This document shows positions 18,873 to 29,043 of a DNA stretch of 64,000 bases, piece by piece. Position 1 is the stretch's first letter; every line of letters begins with the position of its first letter. Location of the stretch: positions 5,436 to 69,435 of the forward strand of contig JAHZAT010000073.1 of assembly GCA_019423795.1 (NCBI GenBank), written 5' to 3'. This stretch comes from Clostridiales bacterium (GTDB taxonomy: Bacteria > Bacillota > Clostridia > Lachnospirales > Lachnospiraceae). The notes beneath the pieces were generated by a model. That model ran no database searches. It had not been told where the DNA came from and saw nothing but the letters and a program-made list of their open reading frames with translations. Made by a program: the position numbers and the translations under genes.

Positions 18873-21800
18873 ATGGATAAAATAAGAAAAATTATTCGAT
18901 TTGTAAAAAGATTATTTCCAAAAACTCCAAAGATGAAATTTATCTATGCCTGGTATTATAAACATGGCAAGATCAATGAAAAACAAGCACTCTTTGAGTC
19001 ATTTCACGGCAAGGATGTGTCAGATTCATCCTTGGCGATCTTGCAGGAGTTTTTGAAAATGCCGGAATCAAAAGATTTCAAGATCTATTTTGCGACGAAT
19101 GATAAGAAACGTGATCAGAAATTTATTGATTCTATCGGATTGAAAGTAGAACTTGTAGATATTGCAGATTTTAAATATGTGAAAGTGCTTGCAACATCTA
19201 AGTATCTGATCAATAACAGTTCTTTTCCGGCGTATTTCATTCGAAGAGATGAACAGGTGTACCTACAGACATGGCATGGAACACCGTTAAAGACATTAGG
19301 AAAACGAATGCGTTTTGGAATTGAATCCATGTATAATGTGCAACATAACTTCTTACATGCCAACTACATCATGTTCCCAAATGAATTTACAAGAAAAGTG
19401 ATCATGGAAGATTATAATCTGGAAGCTTTGTATACAGGAACTGTTGTGATGAATGGATATCCAAGAAATAGTATTTTTATGGATCATGAGAAAGCTGATC
19501 AGGTAACAAAGAAGCTTGGAAATGAAGATTATACAACGATGGCATATATGCCGACATGGCGTGGACAGAGCAATCATGATGTGAACACGTCTGAATATAG
19601 CAGAGAGATCAATCAGCTGTTACATTATCTAGATGAGAATTTAAAGGATGATCAGAAGTTATATGTAAACTTTCATCCAATTGTGCAGAAGTTTGTAAAG
19701 CTGGATAATTATGAACATATTTATCCATTTCCAAGTGGTGTTGACAAGTATGAATTTTTAAATAGTGTTGATGCACTGATCACGGATTACTCAAGTGTAT
19801 TTTTTGATTACTCGATTACAAGAAAACCAATTATTTTGTATATGTATGACTATGAAGAATATATGCATGATAGAGGAATGTATTTTGATATCAAAGAATT
19901 GCCATTTAGAAAGATCTATGACAAGGAAGCATTAAGAGATTGTCTGGTCAACGAGACATTCCGAGAAGATTCTTATGAAAATGATAAGGAATATACAGAA
20001 AAATATATTCAGTATGATTCTATTGATGCTGCAAAGAATATGGCAGAACTTGTATTTCATGGAAATATGTGCGATATGCCAACGATCGATTACAGTTTTA
20101 ACAAAGAAAAGAAACGAAGAGTTTTACACTATCCAAATGTAAAAACAGCACAGACGATCGATACGATCGCACAGATCGCTAAGAAAGATCAAGATGTAGT
20201 GATCTTTGAAAAACGTTTCTTTAATCCAGAATTAAGCAGTCATTTACATGATAATTATCTTGATGATTTTGATTATATTTTTATTACACGAACACTTCCA
20301 AGAACCTATGCAGAAGAAGTGTTAAAGAGAAAGAGTGCCAAGGTCAGAAAAGAACTTCATAAGAGGGAGATCAAGAGATGCTTTGCAGATCTTCCAGTAT
20401 ATCAAAAGTTTGAGACAGAATATTACCATGGAGAAACAGGAGAGACATTTTCTTTCAATAAGAAAAAGATGATCAATGCATCCATGCGAGTAATGGAAGA
20501 TCATTTGGAGATTAAGTTTGAGGAAGGCAAGAAAGGTCAGCCAAAGAAGCTGTTATTTGTAAATAAAAAAAATCAGATTATTTATACAAGGAATCTGACA
20601 GAAAAAGAATGGAAAGATCATTGTATCAAGGAATATTTTGATGAATTTCTTTCGCTTGAAATTGCAGATATGAACGGAAGATATCAGTTGATGATCGAAT
20701 TAGAAGATGAAAATGGTAACAAACTGCCATATTTCTTTGTAGATCGTAAAGAATATGCAAAACGAAAAGAAGCGATGGATGAATTAGATAAATCTTCTGT
20801 ATATATGACAGGAATCAAGAAACATGATATCACCTATCAGAATACATTCGAGCCTGCGGATACAAGTGTGATTCCTTATATGAATGAAGTAGATGGAAGA
20901 TTTTCTGTATTTATGGGAGATCAGGCACAGTTATCTGTTCGTAATATGCGTGGACAAGTATTGAAATTCAAAATTAAGGGTTCAAAAGTTCATGTAAAAA
21001 TGAAATATAAAAACAAAGAAGCTGGAATTAAAAATGTCATATTATCATATCGAAGTAAAGTGGAGACGATCGATTATCCATTTGAATATAAAGTAACGAG
21101 GTCAGGGGATCATTATATCATTGATGCCAACATCGATATGTCGACATTATCACTGGAAGAACTGTTTTGGGATGTATTTGCTGTAACAGAGAAGAATGGA
21201 GAAGAAGTAAGAGTAAGTGCATATTGGAGCAGATGGCAGAGATTAAAATTATTACTGATGAATTATCAATGTGATGTTGACCAAGAACACATTATTTTCC
21301 CTTATTCGACGATCACATGCAAAATGGCATTTACTTATCGTACAAGATCAAAATATGATGGATTTGATGTAAAGATCAAGGAATTAGCAGCTTTTGGTGT
21401 TTATACCTTGTTATTACCGTATTGGAAAAAGAAACGAGTATGGTTAGTATTTGAGAAATTCTGCTCTATGGCACAGGATAATGGGTATTATTTCTTCAAA
21501 TATTGCATGGAGCAGCTTCCAAAAGAGAAGAATCAGCATATTTATTATATCCTTGATACAGATTCCGCTGATTATGATAAGATGAAGCAATATGGAAAAC
21601 ATGTGATTCCATTTATGAGTTTTCGACATATTTTATATTCACTTGTTGCTAATTTATATATAGCTTCTGATTCAAAGAAACATTTATATACATGGAGAGC
21701 AAAACCAAATGTGATCTCAAATCGTATTTCAAAACATAATATCTTGTTTTTACAGCATGGGGTGACAGCGTTAAAACGTGTACATCCGATCTTTGGAATG

Positions 21801-22526
21801 AAAGGTTCAAGTCCTATGACACATTTTACAACGACATCAAGATTTGAGCATAAGATCATTGTAGAGAATTTTGGATATGAAGATGGAGATGCACCGATTC
21901 TTGGATTTACGAGATGGGATGTTCTGGAAGATACTTCAAAACCAGAGGAAAAGATCATTCTCGCAATGCCGACATGGAGATCATGGCTGGAAGAAAAGAG
22001 TGCAGAAGAGTTTAAGGCAAGTGATTATTATAAAAACTATATGAAACTGTTGCAGAGTCAGAAACTTGCAGGAATCTTAAAAGAAAATGATGTAAAACTG
22101 ATCTTTTACATTCATCCAAAGTTTAAAGATTATTTAAGTGAGTTTAATGTCAGTGGAGATAACATTGAGTTGATCCCATTTGGAACAGAGCCATTAAATG
22201 AGATCATGAAGAAATGTTCTATGCTGATCACAGATTATTCTAGTGTATGTTGGGATGTATGTTATCTTGATAAACCAGTATTATTCTACCAGTTTGATTA
22301 TGATATGTATATGCAGGCACATGGAAGTTATCTGGATATGGAGCATGAACTATTTGGAGAACGTTATACAGAATATGAGAAATTGATCGATGGAATTGAA
22401 GAGTATATTCACAATGGATTCAAAGAAAAAGAAGAATATACAAAATTAAAAGATTATTATTTTGAATATCGTGATAACGATAACAGTAAACGTACGTATG
22501 AATATATCATAAGCAAAGGATATTAA
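18873..22526 (+). CDS. Protein with two TagF-like CDP-glycerol glycerophosphotransferase domains
   Basis: The 1217 residues hold two complete-looking glycerophosphotransferase domains. The first has TWHGTPLKTLG near 133, YMPTWRG, and TDYSSVFFDYSITRKP near 304. The second has LQHGVTALKRV near 962, AMPTWRSW, and TDYSSVCWDVCYLDKP near 1116. A beta-rich region of about 450 residues lies between them. The second domain lacks the canonical HGTPLK and has HGVTALK instead, so its donor, acceptor or activity may differ. Enzymes of this family transfer glycerol-phosphate from CDP-glycerol to a lipid-linked chain at the membrane. A 65-base gap with no clear promoter separates it from the upstream GT2-TagF gene. 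Confidence 0.85.
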   Translation: MDKIRKIIRFVKRLFPKTPKMKFIYAWYYKHGKINEKQALFESFHGKDVSDSSLAILQEFLKMPESKDFKIYFATNDKKRDQKFIDSIGLKVELVDIADFKYVKVLATSKYLINNSSFPAYFIRRDEQVYLQTWHGTPLKTLGKRMRFGIESMYNVQHNFLHANYIMFPNEFTRKVIMEDYNLEALYTGTVVMNGYPRNSIFMDHEKADQVTKKLGNEDYTTMAYMPTWRGQSNHDVNTSEYSREINQLLHYLDENLKDDQKLYVNFHPIVQKFVKLDNYEHIYPFPSGVDKYEFLNSVDALITDYSSVFFDYSITRKPIILYMYDYEEYMHDRGMYFDIKELPFRKIYDKEALRDCLVNETFREDSYENDKEYTEKYIQYDSIDAAKNMAELVFHGNMCDMPTIDYSFNKEKKRRVLHYPNVKTAQTIDTIAQIAKKDQDVVIFEKRFFNPELSSHLHDNYLDDFDYIFITRTLPRTYAEEVLKRKSAKVRKELHKREIKRCFADLPVYQKFETEYYHGETGETFSFNKKKMINASMRVMEDHLEIKFEEGKKGQPKKLLFVNKKNQIIYTRNLTEKEWKDHCIKEYFDEFLSLEIADMNGRYQLMIELEDENGNKLPYFFVDRKEYAKRKEAMDELDKSSVYMTGIKKHDITYQNTFEPADTSVIPYMNEVDGRFSVFMGDQAQLSVRNMRGQVLKFKIKGSKVHVKMKYKNKEAGIKNVILSYRSKVETIDYPFEYKVTRSGDHYIIDANIDMSTLSLEELFWDVFAVTEKNGEEVRVSAYWSRWQRLKLLLMNYQCDVDQEHIIFPYSTITCKMAFTYRTRSKYDGFDVKIKELAAFGVYTLLLPYWKKKRVWLVFEKFCSMAQDNGYYFFKYCMEQLPKEKNQHIYYILDTDSADYDKMKQYGKHVIPFMSFRHILYSLVANLYIASDSKKHLYTWRAKPNVISNRISKHNILFLQHGVTALKRVHPIFGMKGSSPMTHFTTTSRFEHKIIVENFGYEDGDAPILGFTRWDVLEDTSKPEEKIILAMPTWRSWLEEKSAEEFKASDYYKNYMKLLQSQKLAGILKENDVKLIFYIHPKFKDYLSEFNVSGDNIELIPFGTEPLNEIMKKCSMLITDYSSVCWDVCYLDKPVLFYQFDYDMYMQAHGSYLDMEHELFGERYTEYEKLIDGIEEYIHNGFKEKEEYTKLKDYYFEYRDNDNSKRTYEYIISKGY

Positions 22527-22527
22527 A

Positions 22528-23583
22528 ATGGACAGAAAGAGGAGAATAAAATATATAGATCTGTGTAAAGGTTTAGGAATCTTGATGGTAACATGGGGAC
22601 ATATTACCAAGCTTGATAACCCGATTGATACATGGGCGGCATCATTCAAGATGGCAATTTTCTTTGTTGCCGCCGGATATCTGATCCGGTATGCAGATTC
22701 TTATCGGACACAGACATTAAAGGGGTATGCAGTAAAGTTATTGAAGTCATTGATGCTGCCATATGTCTTATTTAGTATTTTGTCGATTGGATTTCGATTT
22801 GCAACTATGATTATGAAACACAGAATTGATATTCCGGCGATCAAATCTTATATTTTGGCAACGATCACATTAAGAGGAACATTTGCATTATGGTTTTTGC
22901 CTGTATTATTTATTGCGGAGATCCTGTTCTTCTGCCTTATCAAATATCTTCCGAAATGGATGAGGATAGTGATATTGATCGTGATACCTGTTTTTGGAAT
23001 TTGGGAGTCTTATTTTATCAGACACTTGATCGTTTCAGTGGATCCATTAACATTTGAAAGAATATCATTTTTAATCTTACCGATCAGTAAAGCATTGATC
23101 GCATTATGGTTCTTGGAGATAGGACATATTGGATGTATGTTATTCAGTAAGGTAACATCCAGAGAAATCCGATTTATGATCGGACTGGTATTTACAATTG
23201 GAAATATCTTTTTATCACAGCAAAATAATGGTGTGGATCTAAATAATATGTCTTTAGGTATTCACCCACCACTATTTTTTGTTACAGGAATCATTGGATC
23301 TTTTGGAGCACTATTTGTCTTTGAATTTCTTGAAGACTATGTTCCATTTACGATACTGAATTATTTTGGAAAGAATTCTTTGATACTAATGTGTACACAA
23401 AGACCGTTTTATATTATTTCTACTGCAACTGCAGGATGGAAGATTATATCAGGAATGCCAGGGATCATGGCATGGAGATATTATATCGACTGCCTTGGGG
23501 CAATGATTCTTGTGATGATCATTGAATACTCAATAATAACATTTGTTAATACAAAAGCTAAATTTTTGATCGGAAGATTTTAG
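22528..23583 (+). CDS. Acyltransferase family 3 membrane protein
   Basis: This 351-residue protein has about 10 spans. The opening RIKYIDLCKGLGILMVTWGHI carries the conserved acyltransferase-3 His after the first span, followed by FKMAIFFVAAGYLI. Relatives O-acetylate cell-surface polysaccharides. It starts one base after the double TagF gene and precedes the exporter permease, so acylation probably acts on the same polymer. It differs in sequence from the acyltransferase at 12758, so the two may modify different positions. Confidence 0.82.
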   Translation: MDRKRRIKYIDLCKGLGILMVTWGHITKLDNPIDTWAASFKMAIFFVAAGYLIRYADSYRTQTLKGYAVKLLKSLMLPYVLFSILSIGFRFATMIMKHRIDIPAIKSYILATITLRGTFALWFLPVLFIAEILFFCLIKYLPKWMRIVILIVIPVFGIWESYFIRHLIVSVDPLTFERISFLILPISKALIALWFLEIGHIGCMLFSKVTSREIRFMIGLVFTIGNIFLSQQNNGVDLNNMSLGIHPPLFFVTGIIGSFGALFVFEFLEDYVPFTILNYFGKNSLILMCTQRPFYIISTATAGWKIISGMPGIMAWRYYIDCLGAMILVMIIEYSIITFVNTKAKFLIGRF

Positions 23584-23656
23584 ATAGTTGAATAATCTGT
23601 TAAGTAATAGTATAATAGCAAGGTGTAAATTAAAAATATCAAAATGGAGAAGTACA

Positions 23657-24433
23657 GTGAAATCTTATATTGAAAATTTTAAAAAGTACAGATTCCTTTT
23701 ATGGGAACTTGTAAAGAAAGGTGTTAAGTTAAAATACAGAAGATCATATTTAGGTATTTTATGGACACTGTTAGAACCGTTAATGACAATGATCGTACTA
23801 AGTGTAGTATTTGGTACATTGTTTGGAAACAAGGATCCACATTTTCCAGTGTATATCTTATGTGGACGTTTGATGTATAGTTTCTTTTCATCTGCGACAA
23901 ATGGTGCGATGAAAGCGATCAGGACGAATGCAGGAATGATCAAGAAAGTATATGTGCCAAAATATATTTATCCATTATCCAGTGTATTGTTTAATTATAT
24001 TATTTTTGCTATCTCTCTGATCGTGTTGGTAGTAGTATCTATTGTTTTGAAGGTATATCCAACCATTTATCTGGCACAGGCGATCATCCCATTGATCTTA
24101 TTACTGATCACGGCTTTTGGAGTTGGAATGATCCTATCTACGATGGCGGTATTCTTTAGAGATTTAGAGTATTTGTGGTCAGTAGGGTTAATGATCATTA
24201 TGTATGCTTCAGCAATTTTCTACAAACCAGAGAAGTTATTAAAATCAGGTTTTGGATGGATCTTAAAATGTAATCCATTATATCTTCTGATCCATAATTT
24301 TAGACAGGCTGTTTTTGGTATGCCGATGAATATGAAGTTTTTAGCTGCATCCATCGTGTTTGCAATCGTAAGTGTTATTGTAGGATTGATTTTCTTCTAT
24401 AAGAAGCAAGATGAATTCATTCTGCATATTTAG
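23657..24433 (+). CDS. tagG: Teichoic acid/polysaccharide ABC exporter permease (TagG-like)
   Basis: This is an ABC-2 permease of about 258 residues with six spans and the family opening FLLWELVKKGVKLKYRRSYLGILWTLLEPLMTM. It pairs with the ATPase encoded 9 bases downstream to flip an undecaprenyl-linked polymer across the membrane. The start is uncertain: the frame can be read from a TTG at 23588, adding 23 basic residues, but the GTG at 23657 has a GGAGA site and matches the usual length of the family, so I prefer it. Loss of the partner ATPase would block export of the whole polymer. Confidence 0.85.
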   Translation: MKSYIENFKKYRFLLWELVKKGVKLKYRRSYLGILWTLLEPLMTMIVLSVVFGTLFGNKDPHFPVYILCGRLMYSFFSSATNGAMKAIRTNAGMIKKVYVPKYIYPLSSVLFNYIIFAISLIVLVVVSIVLKVYPTIYLAQAIIPLILLLITAFGVGMILSTMAVFFRDLEYLWSVGLMIIMYASAIFYKPEKLLKSGFGWILKCNPLYLLIHNFRQAVFGMPMNMKFLAASIVFAIVSVIVGLIFFYKKQDEFILHI

Positions 24434-24442
24434 GAGGGTATC

Positions 24443-25183
24443 ATGGCAAAGAAAGAAGTATTGAAAGTTGAACATGTTGGAATGAAGTTTAACTTAAGTC
24501 AGGAAAAGGTTGACGATCTGAAAGATTATGTGATCAAGTTATTGAAGCATCAGATTTCATATAATGAATTCTGGGCATTAAAAGATATTAATTTTACCCT
24601 TAACAAGGGAGATCGACTTGGAATCCTTGGATTGAATGGAGCAGGAAAGAGTACGCTGCTAAAGGTTATTGCAGGTGTATTAAAAGCAACAGAAGGAACT
24701 GTGACAGCCAAGGGGAAGATCGCTCCATTGCTTGAATTAGGTGCTGGATTTGACCAACAGTATACAGGACGTGAGAATATTTATCTTTATGGAGCAGTTC
24801 TTGGATTCTCAAAGAAGTTCTTAGATGAGAAGTTAGATGAGATCATAGAGTTCTCAGAACTGGGCAAATTTATAGATGTCCCGGTTAAGAACTATTCTTC
24901 AGGTATGAAATCAAGACTTGGATTCTCTGTTGCAACATTAGTGGAACCAGATATCTTGATCCTGGATGAAGTATTATCTGTCGGAGATGCGAAATTCCGA
25001 AAGAAAAGTGAAGCAAAGATCATGAGTATGTTTGACAAGGGAGTTACAGTATTATTTGTATCTCATTCTTTAGATCAGGTAAAGAGATTATGTAATAAGG
25101 CAATCTTACTTGAAAAAGGAAAGATCATTTCTCATGGATCGATTGAAGAAGTAAGTAAAGTATACGAAGAGAAAACAAAGTAA
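24443..25183 (+). CDS. tagH: Teichoic acid/polysaccharide ABC exporter ATPase (TagH-like)
   Basis: The 246 residues form one nucleotide-binding domain: Walker A GLNGAGKST at 63-71, signature YSSGMKSRLGFS near 150, Walker B DILILDEVLSVGD and the switch His in FVSHSLDQVK. The family-specific N-terminal stretch of about 50 residues before the core is present. There is no C-terminal carbohydrate-binding extension of the Wzt type, so export is likely linked to ongoing synthesis as in TagGH. The ribosome site TAGGAGGG directly follows the permease stop. Confidence 0.92.
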   Translation: MAKKEVLKVEHVGMKFNLSQEKVDDLKDYVIKLLKHQISYNEFWALKDINFTLNKGDRLGILGLNGAGKSTLLKVIAGVLKATEGTVTAKGKIAPLLELGAGFDQQYTGRENIYLYGAVLGFSKKFLDEKLDEIIEFSELGKFIDVPVKNYSSGMKSRLGFSVATLVEPDILILDEVLSVGDAKFRKKSEAKIMSMFDKGVTVLFVSHSLDQVKRLCNKAILLEKGKIISHGSIEEVSKVYEEKTK

Positions 25184-25206
25184 GATAGAAGACACGGAGG
25201 TGTGAT

Positions 25207-25617
25207 ATGAGAAAAGTGATCACATATGGAACATTTGATTTACTGCATGCGGGGCATATCAATTTATTGCGCAGAGCAAAAGAATTAGGTGATTATTTAA
25301 TTGTAGTTGTATCAACAGATGAGTTTAACTGGAATGAAAAACAGAAAAAATGTTATTTCAGTTATGAAGAAAGAAAAAAACTGGTAGAAGCAGTTCGTTA
25401 TGTGGATCTTGTGATTCCAGAAGAAAACTGGGATCAGAAGATTTCTGATGTGAAAGAATATCATGTAGATACATTTGTTATGGGAGATGACTGGAAAGGT
25501 AAGTTTGATTTCTTAAAAGATTACTGTGAAGTCGTATATCTTCCAAGAACAGAAGGAATTTCTACAACAAAGATCAAACAGGATCTTGGATTAAACGGAA
25601 CAACAGCGAATAAATAG
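25207..25617 (+). CDS. tagD: Glycerol-3-phosphate cytidylyltransferase
   Basis: TagD makes CDP-glycerol from CTP and glycerol-3-phosphate. The 136-residue protein has the nucleotidyltransferase motif HAGH (residues 14-17) after TYGTFDLL, the RYVDLVIPE and [14 protein letters not shown] segments, and the closing [10 protein letters not shown] motif. This is the full length of the family. It supplies the donor for the five TagF-type domains encoded around it (two in the 18873 gene and one each in the genes at 15370, 27828 and 29988), which strongly supports a glycerol-phosphate polymer. A GGAGG ribosome site lies 9 bases upstream. Confidence 0.96.
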   Translation: MRKVITYGTFDLLHAGHINLLRRAKELGDYLIVVVSTDEFNWNEKQKKCYFSYEERKKLVEAVRYVDLVIPEENWDQKISDVKEYHVDTFVMGDDWKGKFDFLKDYCEVVYLPRTEGISTTKIKQDLGLNGTTANK

Positions 25618-25640
25618 CAAGAGTTATGAATTAAGATATA

Positions 25641-25694
25641 AGAGGAATTTCGTTGACAATAGAGGTTATGAGCGGCTAGAGACGGAATTCTTCT
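25641..25694 (+). repeat. Long-range inverted repeat before the LtaS-like gene, possible attenuator or weak terminator
   Basis: A 13-bp stem can form between 25641-25653 (AGAGGAATTTCGT) and 25682-25694 (ACGGAATTCTTCT), with two G-U pairs and a 28-base loop, followed by TTTC. It lies in the 139-base gap between tagD and the LtaS-like gene. It could reduce read-through into the downstream genes; the T-tract is poor for a classical terminator. Confidence 0.4.
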
Positions 25695-25756
25695 TTTCTG
25701 CGTTATCAAACAAAAAGAATTTAAGATAATGCTATAGATGAAAGGATTAGTTTTTG

Positions 25757-27817
25757 ATGCATTTTATAGAAATTAGCAATATTTTTAAAAGTGAAAAAAA
25801 GAGATATAAAGTTACCGCAGTTTTAAAATTACTGGTCGTGTTTGCATTGCTTGGATTCTTTTTATCAAATAAGCCAATGTATCATGTGCAGACTGATTTT
25901 TACCTGAAACGTATGGGATTTGTATTTTTGGCATGTTTTTGGATGGTATTTGTAACAGTTTGCGACATTCGTTTGAGTCAGAAGGTTGACAGGGCTTTTG
26001 TGATCATTCTTGGAGTGATCGCACCAGTTATGGGATGGATCTTGTCAGAATTTTTGATCAATGAAGCAGAGTGTGCATTTCCGCCGACACAGTTCTATCA
26101 GAAAGAGCCACTTTGGATCGTTCTAAGTCTTGCAATGATCATTTTGGTGGATCTGCTGATCATATTTTTGACGAACAGCATCAGAGTTGGATCAGTGATC
26201 GTACCATTTGTATTGTTTATCTTTGCGGTAGTTGTATGTGTTGTATATGAATTTCGCGGGATTCCGATGATGGCACCAGATATTTTAACAGTACAGACGG
26301 CTACTAGCGTGATGGGTAATTATACATTCAAATTGACGTTTGAACAATATAGTGTGATCCTGGTATGTATGGCATTTTTCTTTACATTTTTAAGACTTCA
26401 TGAGATAAAGGTCACAGAAAAAAGAGTATTTCACATTGCAGGATTTATTGTTGTTGCATTAGGATGCGGATTGTTCACAAATCAGATCATACTGTCTGAT
26501 TTTATGGAAGAGCATCAGATCAATATTCGTATGTTCCGTCCAATGGAAAGTTATCAAAAATATGGAGGCGTGCTGACATTTGCAAGAAGTGTTGGATATG
26601 CGGTCGTGAAGAAGCCAGAAGGATATACAACAGCGAAGGTTGATCAGATCATTCAGGAATATGAAAAGAAATCAGCGAATGAACAGCAAAGTACAGCAAA
26701 GCAATATCCGAATATCATAACAGTTGTCAATGAAACATTCGCAGATATTAAGGTGCTGGGAGATTTTAAGACGAACGAAGATTATATGCCCTATTTCCAT
26801 AGTTTGAAGAAGAATTGTGTGACAGGATATACGTATGCATCGATTGTAGGTGGTCAGACAGCGAATACAGAATTTGAATTGTTGACAGGAAATACTCTTG
26901 GGTTTTTATCAGCTGGAACGACAGCATTTCAGCTTTATATTCATGGGCAGATGCCTTCACTAGTTAGTAATCTAAAGGCAGAAGGATATTCTGGAAATAA
27001 AGCGATGCATCCGTTCAATCCGTATAATTATAATCGACCAGCTGTATATAAAGATTTTGGATTTACGGATTTTATTGATAAATTTGACTTTCCTAAGAAT
27101 GTAAAAAGGGTTAGAGAGTATATTTCTGATGAGGCAAATGTAGATCGCATTATTTCTGAATATGAAAAGAATCGTAAGAAGACAGATCAGCCATTTTATA
27201 TGTATAATATGACGATCCAGAATCACAGTCCTTATGATAAGGATGCAGCCAACTTTAAACAGCCGATTAAGATTGAAAGCAGCAAATATGATGCTGAGGC
27301 CAACAGATATCTAAATCTGATCAAATATTCAGATGACAGTTTAAAACAGCTGACAAGTTATTTTGAAAAATGTAAAGAGCCAACGATCATTTTATTTTTA
27401 GGAGATCATCAGCCAAGATTGACAGATGAATTTATGAATAAGATCACAAACGGTCAATATCAGACTTGGAGCAGCGAACAGATGATGAAGCGTTATCAGG
27501 TACCATTCGTGATCTGGGCCAATTATGACATTAAAGAACAGCATATAGAGAAGACAAGCATGAACTATATCCAAAGTATCCTGACCCAGACAGCTGGAGT
27601 AAAGATGACAGGATATCAGAGATTTTTAAATGAGGTTCGAAAAGAAGTTCCAACGATCACATCGCAGGGATATTGGGGAAAGAATGGAAAATTTTATCAG
27701 ATTAATGATAAAGGATCACCATATTATGGTATAATACAGAAGTATCGTATGATTCAGTACAATATGATGTTTGATAAGAAGAATCGCAGAGATTCATTCT
27801 TTGAAGTAAGTAAATAG
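25757..27817 (+). CDS. LTA synthase family glycerol-phosphate (or phosphoglycerol) transferase
   Basis: Five membrane spans fill residues 20-240, followed by an extracellular sulfatase-like domain (about 310-640). Metal and catalytic elements of the LtaS group are visible: NETFADI near 325, the catalytic-Thr region GGQTANTEFELLTGNT near 365, and FLGDHQP near 549. LtaS-type enzymes move glycerol-phosphate from phosphatidylglycerol onto a chain outside the cell. At 686 residues it is a normal length. In this locus it may decorate the exported polymer rather than make classical lipoteichoic acid; that is inference. The ATG at 25757 has AAGGA ten bases upstream; a TTG one codon earlier is possible. 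Confidence 0.85.
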   Translation: MHFIEISNIFKSEKKRYKVTAVLKLLVVFALLGFFLSNKPMYHVQTDFYLKRMGFVFLACFWMVFVTVCDIRLSQKVDRAFVIILGVIAPVMGWILSEFLINEAECAFPPTQFYQKEPLWIVLSLAMIILVDLLIIFLTNSIRVGSVIVPFVLFIFAVVVCVVYEFRGIPMMAPDILTVQTATSVMGNYTFKLTFEQYSVILVCMAFFFTFLRLHEIKVTEKRVFHIAGFIVVALGCGLFTNQIILSDFMEEHQINIRMFRPMESYQKYGGVLTFARSVGYAVVKKPEGYTTAKVDQIIQEYEKKSANEQQSTAKQYPNIITVVNETFADIKVLGDFKTNEDYMPYFHSLKKNCVTGYTYASIVGGQTANTEFELLTGNTLGFLSAGTTAFQLYIHGQMPSLVSNLKAEGYSGNKAMHPFNPYNYNRPAVYKDFGFTDFIDKFDFPKNVKRVREYISDEANVDRIISEYEKNRKKTDQPFYMYNMTIQNHSPYDKDAANFKQPIKIESSKYDAEANRYLNLIKYSDDSLKQLTSYFEKCKEPTIILFLGDHQPRLTDEFMNKITNGQYQTWSSEQMMKRYQVPFVIWANYDIKEQHIEKTSMNYIQSILTQTAGVKMTGYQRFLNEVRKEVPTITSQGYWGKNGKFYQINDKGSPYYGIIQKYRMIQYNMMFDKKNRRDSFFEVSK

Positions 27818-27827
27818 GAGTGCACGT

Positions 27828-29000
27828 ATGAAGCAACTGATTAAGAATATTACGATTCAGATATATAAAGTATTAACATATCTGATTCCAGTAAATAAAA
27901 AGATAATTATATTTCAGAGCAGCAATGGACGTAACTATACAGGAAATCCAAGATACATCTATGAAGAGATGGTAAGAGAAGGCCTTGATCAAGAATATGA
28001 ATGTATCTGGTTTTTCTTTGATACAAGTATAGAAGTTCCAGGTAAATGCAAGAAGATACGGAATAATTATTTCCCATATTTTTGGTATTTAATGAGAGCA
28101 GGAATCTGGGTATTTGATAGTCGTCAGCCATTATATGTGCGTAAGAAGAAGCATATTACATACATTCAGACATGGCACGGAACACCTCTTAAGAAGCTTG
28201 CGCTTGATATGGACCGAATGGATATGGGTGGAAGTACGGATATTGAGAATTATCATGAACAGTTTAGAGTAACATGTAAGGATTGGGATTATCTAGTATC
28301 ACAGAATAAGTTTTCTACAGATATTTTCAGATCATGTTTTGCATTTAAAGATCGTCCAATCTTACAGATCGGATATCCAAGGAATGATATTTTGATCAAT
28401 GATAATTCTCCTGCTAAGATCAGAGAATATAAAGAAAAACTTGGACTTCCATTGGATAAGAAGATCATATTATATGCTCCAACTTGGAGAGATAATGAAT
28501 ATAGCGAGAAAGGAAAGTACAAATTTGCTTCAAAACTAGATTTTGATAAAGCAAAGGAGGCATTATCAGATGAATATATATTCATTGTAAAATATCATTA
28601 TCTTGTATCAGATAAGATTGATTGGACACCATATAAAGGATTCGTTTATACATTCGACGAGACAAAAGATATTGCATGGTTATACCTTGTGTCAGATATG
28701 TTGATCACGGACTATTCTTCTGTAATGTTTGATTATAGTATTCTTAACAGGCCGATGTTATTCTTTGCATATGATTTGGAAGACTACAAGGAGAATCTGA
28801 GAGGATTTTATTTTGACTTTGTCAATGATATTCCAGGGCCGATTTCAAGAGATACAGATCAGTTGATCAAAGATATTAAAGAATATAATGAAGATAGTTG
28901 GAAAGAAAAATATAAGAATTATCATGATAAATTCAATGGCATAGATGATGGACATGCTTCACAGAAGGTCATTGACGTGATAAAGAAGGTAAGCAGATAG
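27828..29000 (+). CDS. CDP-glycerol glycerophosphotransferase family protein (TagF/TagB-like)
   Basis: This stand-alone domain has 390 residues. Motifs in order are FQSSNGRNYTGNPRYIYE, TWHGTPLKKLALD near 115, YAPTWRDNEY, and LITDYSSVMFDYSILNRP near 293, all typical of this family. The N-terminus is amphipathic, as expected for a peripheral membrane enzyme. It could be a primase (TagB-like, one unit) or polymerase (TagF-like); the sequence does not decide. It follows the LtaS-like gene by 10 bases with an AGGAG site. Confidence 0.85.
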   Translation: MKQLIKNITIQIYKVLTYLIPVNKKIIIFQSSNGRNYTGNPRYIYEEMVREGLDQEYECIWFFFDTSIEVPGKCKKIRNNYFPYFWYLMRAGIWVFDSRQPLYVRKKKHITYIQTWHGTPLKKLALDMDRMDMGGSTDIENYHEQFRVTCKDWDYLVSQNKFSTDIFRSCFAFKDRPILQIGYPRNDILINDNSPAKIREYKEKLGLPLDKKIILYAPTWRDNEYSEKGKYKFASKLDFDKAKEALSDEYIFIVKYHYLVSDKIDWTPYKGFVYTFDETKDIAWLYLVSDMLITDYSSVMFDYSILNRPMLFFAYDLEDYKENLRGFYFDFVNDIPGPISRDTDQLIKDIKEYNEDSWKEKYKNYHDKFNGIDDGHASQKVIDVIKKVSR

Positions 29001-29043
29001 AGATCTGCCGAACAATAATACAGTCAGGAGGTTTGAAAACAAT

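Noticed and set aside
21572..21958. Antisense frame of about 128 codons within the double TagF gene
   Set aside because: No ribosome site or recognisable domain; the sense frame has clear family motifs. The same applies to other long antisense frames, such as 38236-38658 and 40357-40770.
25641..25694. Third member of the palindromic element family
   Set aside because: The arms share only a GAATTyCGT-like string; the TCTTCAGG and TCGAT flanks and 38-bp arms are absent.
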